Below, piece after piece: positions 1 to 4,701 of a stretch of DNA of 7,389 bases; the stretch's first letter is position 1; every line of letters starts with the position of its first letter. Source of the DNA: Gemmatimonadota bacterium. GTDB taxonomy: Bacteria; GCA-2686955. The stretch lies in assembly GCA_002686955.1 (NCBI GenBank), contig NYZA01000267.1, positions 1 to 7,389 of the forward strand, given 5' to 3'. The position numbers were made by a program, and so were the translations under genes. The notes beneath the pieces were generated by a model. It did no database searches, had not been told where the DNA came from, and saw only the letters and a list, made by a program, of their open reading frames with translations.

Positions 1-18
1 AAACGGTGCGAAGCACCG
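1..18 (-). terminator. Probable intrinsic terminator of the leftward phosphodiesterase gene (cut by window edge)
   Basis: Positions 4-9 (CGGTGC) and 13-18 (GCACCG) form a perfect 6-bp stem around a 3-nt loop. Read on the minus strand the order is GG, stem, TTC loop, stem, then TTT at the window edge, which is the shape of a Rho-independent terminator. It lies about 50 nt past the stop codon of the leftward gene. The T-tract cannot be measured because the window ends after three T's. Seen: the hairpin and the T's. Inferred: the termination role. Confidence 0.55.
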
Positions 19-70
19 CCAGGGCACGAATCTGCGCCGCCTCGCGACGAAAGTTGGTGAGATATCCGGG

Positions 71-1675
71 CTAAGGGTTCGCGCCTGGATAGACGTAGGG
101 TAGAGACCGCGGATCGAGACCGGGGAAGAGCTCTTTCTGGCGGAATCTGATCTCTTCCTCCGTGAATGCGGCGACGATCGTGGGATAGCCCAACATGAAA
201 CGCTTCATCTCCTCTCTGTCGTAGCCGGCGGCATCGATGAGCTTGTCGTCGGCCCACAGGTGTCCGTGGCGGATAGACCGGAAGATTGCCCGGCCGGTTT
301 CTTCGCCGGTCTCGCCCGGGTAGCGGCGATTCAGTTCATCGAGAAAGCGCTCCAGGCGAAGTCGCTTCGGGTTGCCGAGCCCGATGAGAGGGCCGGCGCC
401 GTGATCGGATGTCAAGATCAGAAGATAGTTATCGCCGGTCAGCTCGCCGAGGATGCTCATCAGCTCTCCGGTAAACCCGTCGAGCTTCTTCATGGCCTTC
501 TTGTGAATGTCGGAATCCGTCCCGATGAAATGCCCGATCTCGTCCAGAATCTTCATGTTGATCAGAACGAGATCGGTAATCTCGTCGCTACCGGGCGATT
601 CGTTCCGGAGCATATCGAAGATAATCTGCTTGCGGTAGTCGACGCAGAGCGGATGGGCCTTCAGCTCACCGTAGCTTCGCGGACCCCATCCCGAAACCTC
701 CAGACCCGATTGTGGAAGGTGGGAAATGAATCTGCTTGGGCTGTAGCGCTTCAGGTAATCGGGGATCTCTCTCTGAACGGAACCGGACATCAATTCGCCG
801 GTGCTCAGGTTCTGAAAGAGCACGAGATCGCGGTCCCCCGATTCGTGCAGCACCCCGTGCCCCGTGAGGGGAACGATCGCCTTTTTGTGTTCAGAAAACC
901 CGATCACGATCGCTCGGTTGTCGACAGCGGCATCGTGTAGATCGGCGAAAGTCGGCTGCAGCAATCGCGAAGGGTCGCCATCTTCGAAGTAATTATGCCA
1001 TCTCCACACCTGAGGATCGTGCGAAGCAAGGCGAAAGTTGGTGGAGATGCCGTTCACATTCGGGTAGGTGCCGGTGCCGAGAACCGCATGGGAGATCGAC
1101 GTATGTGTTGTGAGGTAATCGAGGTCGCAGTTCTCGAAGACGATCCCGTCTTCCTCGAGCCGGCTGAAAGTGGGGTGGGAGGGCAGCCGATCTTGGTACG
1201 TCTCGTAGGCGAGCATGTCGAGGATGAGCAGAGCCAAGATCTTCGGCCGTCCGTCGAGCTCGATCGGCAACGCGTCGGCACTGGCCCATTTCGTGCGGGG
1301 AACCGACAGAAGATCGAAACAGGTCGCCGAGATATTGATCGGGCTCACGGGCTCGTGCACGAGCCTGGGGCGGCCGGCGATCTCGGTGGGGGAGTAGACG
1401 ACCAGCGGCACACGCGTGTCGTACCGAAAGGGGGTCGCGTGATAGTGGATCTTTCGTTGTCGGTCGTGCGCGAATGCGGCTCCGTCCTCTTGGACGAGGA
1501 AGAACTGGCCGGATTCTCTGGCGTAGTGCGATCTAGCGAGTCGATCCAGGAGCGCATCGGCATCGAACTCCGCAGGCTTTCTCTGATCGGCGCATCCCAG
1601 CGCAGAAAGGAGGAAGACCGCAGTGAGCGCGGATATGCGAATGTGGGGGCACATCGCTCGGGGCTTATGAGACAT
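71..1675 (-). CDS. Lipoprotein of the alkaline phosphatase superfamily (type I phosphodiesterase / nucleotide pyrophosphatase-like)
   Basis: Predicted metal-dependent phosphoester hydrolase anchored to the envelope; the substrate is unknown. With ATG at 1675 as start it is 534 residues. The N-terminus is a lipoprotein signal: basic residues, a hydrophobic stretch, then SALGC with the lipid Cys at about residue 28. The lipobox is imperfect (Ala at -3, Leu at -2). The next residues are Ala-Asp, which does not give the classical Asp+2 inner-membrane retention signal. Superfamily metal-site motifs appear in order: LILDML (Asp153), then THTSISHAVLGTGTYP, which aligns without gaps to the NPP nucleophile motif (Thr192 as nucleophile), then ILDEIGHFIG (Asp378, His382) and LTSDHG (Asp424, His425). 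A His-rich RHGHLW near residue 470 may supply the last metal ligand. An in-frame TTG at 1684 and an ATG at 1654 are alternative starts; none has a clear ribosome-binding site. A strong promoter lies about 40-65 nt upstream. The gene stands alone and is divergent from purN. Sulfatase-like or phosphonate hydrolase activity is a possible alternative. Confidence 0.85.
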   Translation of the reverse strand: MSHKPRAMCPHIRISALTAVFLLSALGCADQRKPAEFDADALLDRLARSHYARESGQFFLVQEDGAAFAHDRQRKIHYHATPFRYDTRVPLVVYSPTEIAGRPRLVHEPVSPINISATCFDLLSVPRTKWASADALPIELDGRPKILALLILDMLAYETYQDRLPSHPTFSRLEEDGIVFENCDLDYLTTHTSISHAVLGTGTYPNVNGISTNFRLASHDPQVWRWHNYFEDGDPSRLLQPTFADLHDAAVDNRAIVIGFSEHKKAIVPLTGHGVLHESGDRDLVLFQNLSTGELMSGSVQREIPDYLKRYSPSRFISHLPQSGLEVSGWGPRSYGELKAHPLCVDYRKQIIFDMLRNESPGSDEITDLVLINMKILDEIGHFIGTDSDIHKKAMKKLDGFTGELMSILGELTGDNYLLILTSDHGAGPLIGLGNPKRLRLERFLDELNRRYPGETGEETGRAIFRSIRHGHLWADDKLIDAAGYDREEMKRFMLGYPTIVAAFTEEEIRFRQKELFPGLDPRSLPYVYPGANP

Positions 1676-1713
1676 GGGAGTCAAGTTCGGATGTTGGCTT
1701 GTGAAGGGATCTC

Positions 1714-1741
1714 AGTATAGGAAGTGGAGGTGAAATGTCAT
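1714..1741 (-). promoter_or_regulatory. Sigma-70-type promoter for the leftward phosphodiesterase-like gene
   Basis: Read on the minus strand, a -35 element ATGACA (1736-1741, five of six consensus bases) is separated by 16 nt from a -10 element TATACT (1714-1719, five of six). The expected start site is near 1707, giving a leader of about 32 nt before the ATG at 1675. The leader has no evident Shine-Dalgarno sequence. This is one of the better consensus matches in the window, and its orientation and distance fit the gene. Confidence 0.65.
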
Positions 1742-1789
1742 CCCACTTGGGGTTTGCGCAAGAATAGCTAACGAGTTTCGCATCCCATC

Positions 1790-1889
1790 TGCACCGCACC
1801 TCCGGCCGATCGGGGCGACCCGAATCCTCGAAATAGGCCTGCTATTCCTCCGGTTTCGGGTCGCCCCGATCGACCGGATCTACGGTACA
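1790..1889. repeat. About 100-nt near-perfect palindrome (long inverted repeat)
   Basis: The core arms 1801-1824 and 1855-1878 are 24 bp long with one mismatch (C1806 against A1873), including an 18-bp perfect run at 1807-1824 / 1855-1872. Outside a 4x4 internal loop, 1790-1796 pairs with 1883-1889 with one mismatch (C1792 against A1887). Inside, 1830-1836 pairs with 1842-1848 with one mismatch (A1831 against C1847) around a 5-nt loop. All three mismatches are A-C on the plus strand and would be G-U wobbles in a minus-strand RNA. The element sits between two divergent promoters, and neither side ends in a T-tract. It could be a palindromic mobile unit (REP- or MITE-like), a structured RNA, or a cruciform or protein-binding site. 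I saw no second copy in the window. Confidence 0.85.
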
Positions 1890-1890
1890 T

Positions 1891-1920
1891 CTGGGCGCAA
1901 CCCCAGGAAGTTGTTTCTTC
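1891..1920 (+). other. Small hairpin with T-rich tail (possible weak terminator or attenuator)
   Basis: CTGGG (1891-1895) and CCCAG (1902-1906) form a perfect 5-bp stem around a 6-nt loop. It is followed by GAAGTTGTTTCTTC, which contains a short T-rich run. It begins one base beyond the long palindrome. A rightward transcript that entered through the palindrome could stop or pause here, ahead of the purN promoter. The stem is short and the T-run is interrupted, so the role is only a possibility. Confidence 0.25.
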
Positions 1921-1984
1921 GTGGGCCCTCGAGGCAGTTCCGATCGAAGGGGTCAGATCTGCGAGCAATACCGCGGCCCCCACA

Positions 1985-2013
1985 TTGACACCCCCGCGCC
2001 CCCCCGATACCGT
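1985..2013 (+). promoter_or_regulatory. Candidate purN promoter placed for a leaderless transcript
   Basis: A perfect -35 element TTGACA (1985-1990) is followed by a 17-nt spacer and TACCGT (2008-2013), which keeps the three most conserved -10 bases (TAnnnT). The expected start site, about 7 nt after the -10, falls on the A of the purN ATG at 2020, so the mRNA would be leaderless. That agrees with the absence of any Shine-Dalgarno sequence before this ATG. The spacer is nearly all C and G, with runs of five C (1991-1995) and seven C (1999-2005). The -10 is weak outside the conserved bases. Confidence 0.45.
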
Positions 2014-2019
2014 CGCGCC

Positions 2020-2649
2020 ATGGCCTTCAACCCCCGACTCGTCGTGCTGGCATCCGGGCGAGGATCGAACTTCCGGGCGATCGCCGATGCGATCGATCGC
2101 CGAGAGCTCGACGCCGAGATCGGGCTCTTGATCAGCGACAATCCCGGAGCGCCGGCCCTCGAGCAAGCGCGGCGCCGCGGGATCGCGACCCATCTGCTCG
2201 ATTGCGGCGAACGCCGGGGGCGCATGAAGCGCGATTCGGTCGACGAGTTGCTCCGTCTTATCGATGGCGCCGACGCCGTCATCCTGGCCGGCTTCATGCG
2301 CATTGTGCCAAAGCGGGTCGTCGAGGCCCATCGCGGCCGCATATTGAACATCCACCCCTCTCTTCTTCCCGCCTTTCCGGGGCTGAACCCCCAGGCGCAG
2401 GCTTTGGAGCACGGGGTGCGCGTCTCGGGCTGTACCGTGCATCTGGTCGACGAGGGCACCGACACCGGTCCGATTCTGCTCCAGGCGGCCGTCGAAGTGC
2501 GAGACGACGACACCGCGGCGAGTCTGTCCGCTAGAATCCTCCGCGAGGAGCACCGCATCTATCCCCGGGCGATCGAGCTCTTGTGTCGGAAGAGGGTTTT
2601 CGTGGACGGCCGGCGGATTCGAATCCTCCATCCGGAATCAGCGTCATGA
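2020..2649 (+). CDS. purN: Phosphoribosylglycinamide formyltransferase (GAR transformylase 1)
   Basis: Cytosolic enzyme of de novo purine synthesis that transfers the formyl group of 10-formyltetrahydrofolate to GAR, giving FGAR. The 209-residue length fits the family. Visible motifs: the phosphate-binding loop LASGRGSNF (10-18), LAGFMRIV (89-96), NIHPSLLP (110-117) and DEGTDTGPILLQ (144-155). The catalytic triad equivalents Asn110, His112 and Asp148 are each offset by four from E. coli Asn106, His108 and Asp144, so the active site looks intact. ATG at 2020 is chosen because the conserved first beta strand starts at once. An in-frame GTG at 1921 has a better ribosome-binding site (AGGAAG, 1905-1910), but its extra 33 residues look non-coding. 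No purM, purH or other purine gene is adjacent. The stop overlaps the next start as ATGA, so the downstream gene is probably translationally coupled to it. Confidence 0.95.
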   Translation: MAFNPRLVVLASGRGSNFRAIADAIDRRELDAEIGLLISDNPGAPALEQARRRGIATHLLDCGERRGRMKRDSVDELLRLIDGADAVILAGFMRIVPKRVVEAHRGRILNIHPSLLPAFPGLNPQAQALEHGVRVSGCTVHLVDEGTDTGPILLQAAVEVRDDDTAASLSARILREEHRIYPRAIELLCRKRVFVDGRRIRILHPESAS

Positions 2650-3401
2650 AGCGTTTCCCCACGATCTTACTCGCTCTCCCCGCGATTCTCGTCACCAACA
2701 CATTTGCGGACGAAGCTGGTGAAAAGGTGTTGCGTCAACTGGACGCCGCCGCGCGCCCCTCGGCCACCCGTTCACTCGTGCGTCAGACGATTCGCACTTC
2801 AGGCGGCGCTGAACGCGCATTTACTCTCGAGATATGCACGAGCGCCGACGAAGAAGAGCTACTCCTCGTCTACACCGAACCGGCGCGCGTGAAGGGTGTT
2901 TCCTTCCTCATGCTCAATGGACGTAGCGACACTTGGACTTTCAATCCCAAGACCCGGCGCGTGCGCAAGCTCACTTCGAGTACGCAAAAGCGAAGGGTGA
3001 ACGGATCGGACTTCACATACGAAGACTTCGGCGACGCAGGCAAGATGGGAGAGGACTACAGCGCCGATTATGACGGCGAGGAGACGCTCGAAGGTGAGCT
3101 CTGCGATCGGATCGTCCTCGTGCCGAAACCGGGGGGCCCGTCCTATTCGAAGGTCATCGCCTGGGTCGGTCGCGAACCGCGTGTCGTTCGCCGAGCCGAC
3201 TACTACGACGAAGAGGGCGAAGAGCTGAAGCGTTTGATCGCCACCGATGTTCGCTTGGTGGATGGCGCGCCGACTCCGCACGATCTCCTGATGAAGAGCC
3301 TGCGTGGCGATCGATCCACGCGGATGCAGCTCGTCGAAGTCGAGCGGAATCTCGAGTTCAACGGCGGCATATTTACGCTCGATCATCTACAGGGTCGCTG
3401 A
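2646..3401 (+). CDS. LolA-like outer membrane lipoprotein-sorting family protein (periplasmic)
   Basis: A 251-residue exported protein. Residues 1-21 form a Sec signal peptide (MKRFP, a hydrophobic core, then cleavage after TFA before DEA). The mature part matches the family often annotated as outer membrane lipoprotein-sorting protein (LolA-like fold). Supporting motifs are YTEPARVKG (76-84), the stretch 87-109 with a conserved W and FNPKTRRVRKL, and GSDFTYEDF (120-128). These proteins are half-barrel lipid or lipoprotein binders. Members of this subfamily often sit beside MMPL/RND exporters and an outer membrane protein, and are distinct from the housekeeping lolA gene. The start ATG overlaps the purN stop (ATGA), with a weak GGAA (2634-2637) ahead of it. 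The next gene begins 4 nt after the stop, so the two are probably co-expressed and act together. The cargo is unknown, and no exporter gene lies in the window. Confidence 0.8.
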   Translation: MKRFPTILLALPAILVTNTFADEAGEKVLRQLDAAARPSATRSLVRQTIRTSGGAERAFTLEICTSADEEELLLVYTEPARVKGVSFLMLNGRSDTWTFNPKTRRVRKLTSSTQKRRVNGSDFTYEDFGDAGKMGEDYSADYDGEETLEGELCDRIVLVPKPGGPSYSKVIAWVGREPRVVRRADYYDEEGEELKRLIATDVRLVDGAPTPHDLLMKSLRGDRSTRMQLVEVERNLEFNGGIFTLDHLQGR

Positions 3402-3405
3402 GTAG

Positions 3406-4683
3406 GTGCGGGGCGCGTTTCGACTGATCCTCCTTCTGAACACGACCTCGGTGTTTTGTGCTGAGCTCAGCGGCGAGCTGGAGTCGACACTCCTCGCCTT
3501 CGGCGTGGCCGACACGATCTACTGGCAGCAGGCGGCACGCGCGAGGACCTATCTGCGCCAGGATCTCGGCGGCGGCGCCCGCGTGGAACTGGGGCTCGAC
3601 GCCACGACCTATTCGGGGAAGACCTCGCTTCGCCTCCTGGACCTCTTGCCCGAATCGTACGAGACGGCCATCGATTCCCTCGCGACGCTGCTCTTCGGCG
3701 CCGATCCGAGGGCTCGGGCCGATCCTCCCTTCTTGTGGGCCGCCGCCGATGCCGCGGGCCAGCTCCCCTCTTTCAATTCGATTCGCCTCGATCGGGCCTT
3801 GATCGTCTGGCCGGGGCCCGGCTTCACGGCTGAAGTGGGTAGACAACCGCTCACGTGGGGAGCGGGCTATGCCTGGAATCCCACGAATGTCTTCGATCGC
3901 AAGAACCTGCTCGAACCCACCCGAATGCCGCGCGGCCTCGACGCCATCCGCGTGCGTGTGGGGAGACGCGTTCGGTTCGAGGGGGTTCTGCGCGTCGATG
4001 ATAGGCCGGAGGAGTCGGGAGCGGCGCTGCGGGCTAGTACGAGCGCCGGTGGGTGGGATCTCTCAGCGATCGCCGCGCGCCAGAGATGGCGTCGCATGGA
4101 CTGGGAACGATGGATGGAGCCCGAGAAGGATGATCCGCCGTCGGTGGTCGAGTGGGAGGCGGAGAGGCCGTACCTCGTCCTGTTCAATGAAGAGGTGGAG
4201 CGGATCACGCTCGGCGGCGACCTTCGTGGTGAGATCCGGGGGGTAGGCTGCTGGGTCGAGGCCGCCTGGAACCGTCTCGATCTCGGGCGGGACTTCTGGG
4301 ATCTGACGGCCGGCGTCGACCACCTCTTCGATTGGCAGACCTACCTTCTCGCCGAGTACCACCTCGAGGGGGAGGGGAGGCGCGACCCGAACGACTACTC
4401 ACTGAACGACTGGATGAAGACCCTGACGGGAGAACGGGCTGGCATGGGAAGGCACTACGGCTTTGTCGCGCTAAACCACCCGATCGGCGAGCTTTCAGAG
4501 CTCTCGCTCCTCGCGTTCGCCAATCTCAGCGACCGCAGCACCTGGCTGGAAGCTCAGCTCGAACACTCCCTGGCCGACGACCTGGTCCTGGCGGCCGCGG
4601 CCGATCTGCCCTTCGGCGGAGAGGAGGACGAGCTGGGGCGCTTCGGGCCGGGGGGGTTTCTGCGGTTCGAGGCGTTCTTCTGA
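3406..4683 (+). CDS. Predicted outer membrane beta-barrel protein partnered with the LolA-like gene
   Basis: 425 residues. The N-terminus is a short Sec-type signal (hydrophobic LILLL, probable cleavage near residue 19). The rest alternates polar and aromatic or hydrophobic residues as in beta strands, and the chain ends RFEAFF with a terminal Phe, the usual signal for outer membrane barrel assembly. The segment VGRQPLTWGAGYAWNPTNVF (144-163) resembles the opening of porin-like proteins annotated as DUF1302 or similar, which co-occur with LolA-like proteins and RND exporters. I recognise the type, not a specific family. The start is GTG at 3406, directly after an in-frame TAG, so no longer start exists; a weak AGGG (3391-3394) precedes it. 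It lies 4 nt after the previous stop, so it is in the same transcript. It converges with the CotH gene, leaving 18 nt between the stops. A non-porin barrel or a secreted beta-rich protein is possible. Confidence 0.7.
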   Translation: MRGAFRLILLLNTTSVFCAELSGELESTLLAFGVADTIYWQQAARARTYLRQDLGGGARVELGLDATTYSGKTSLRLLDLLPESYETAIDSLATLLFGADPRARADPPFLWAAADAAGQLPSFNSIRLDRALIVWPGPGFTAEVGRQPLTWGAGYAWNPTNVFDRKNLLEPTRMPRGLDAIRVRVGRRVRFEGVLRVDDRPEESGAALRASTSAGGWDLSAIAARQRWRRMDWERWMEPEKDDPPSVVEWEAERPYLVLFNEEVERITLGGDLRGEIRGVGCWVEAAWNRLDLGRDFWDLTAGVDHLFDWQTYLLAEYHLEGEGRRDPNDYSLNDWMKTLTGERAGMGRHYGFVALNHPIGELSELSLLAFANLSDRSTWLEAQLEHSLADDLVLAAAADLPFGGEEDELGRFGPGGFLRFEAFF

Positions 4684-4701
4684 CCGCTCTCGAGGTCGGA
4701 A
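4684..4701. other. 18-nt gap between convergent stops
   Basis: The barrel gene (plus) and the CotH gene (minus) end 18 nt apart. The gap holds no hairpin and no T-tract, so any terminator must lie inside the opposing coding region, or the two transcripts overlap at their 3' ends. Confidence 0.8.

Larger units (their letters stand above)
1676..2019. other. Divergent intergenic region between the phosphodiesterase-like gene and purN
   Basis: These 344 nt hold no convincing gene. Long open frames cross it on both strands, but they are high-GC shadows with no recognisable protein. From left to right it contains the leftward promoter (1714-1741), a roughly 100-nt palindrome (1790-1889), a small hairpin followed by a T-rich stretch (1891-1920), an unused-looking GTG with a purine-rich AGGAAG ahead of it (1905-1923), and a rightward promoter (1985-2013). 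I looked for purine, ZTP and THF riboswitch signatures ahead of purN and recognised none. Confidence 0.8.

Noticed and set aside
260-1720. Two long plus-strand open frames (226 and 241 residues) opposite the phosphodiesterase-like gene
   Set aside because: They lie antisense to a gene with clear family motifs, have no recognisable domains, and are expected from high-GC codon bias.
1801-1878. The long palindrome as an ordinary Rho-independent terminator
   Set aside because: It lies upstream of both divergent genes rather than after one, and no T-run follows the stem on either strand.
1921-2019. N-terminal extension of PurN from GTG 1921
   Set aside because: Although AGGAAG precedes it, the extra residues are not typical of PurN and the canonical first strand starts at ATG 2020. 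Kept as an open alternative in the findings.
1879-2019. Riboswitch ahead of purN (purine, ZTP or THF)
   Set aside because: No conserved core sequence or pairing of these classes was recognisable, and the best promoter starts transcription at the ATG, leaving no leader.
1768-2631. A 287-residue minus-strand open frame opposite purN and across the palindrome
   Set aside because: Antisense to a confidently identified purN, crosses an inverted repeat, and has no family signature.
4650-4656. Seven-G run near the end of the barrel gene as a phase-variation tract
   Set aside because: It is short, encodes Gly codons in a GC-rich gene, and lies so near the stop that slippage would alter only the last few residues.
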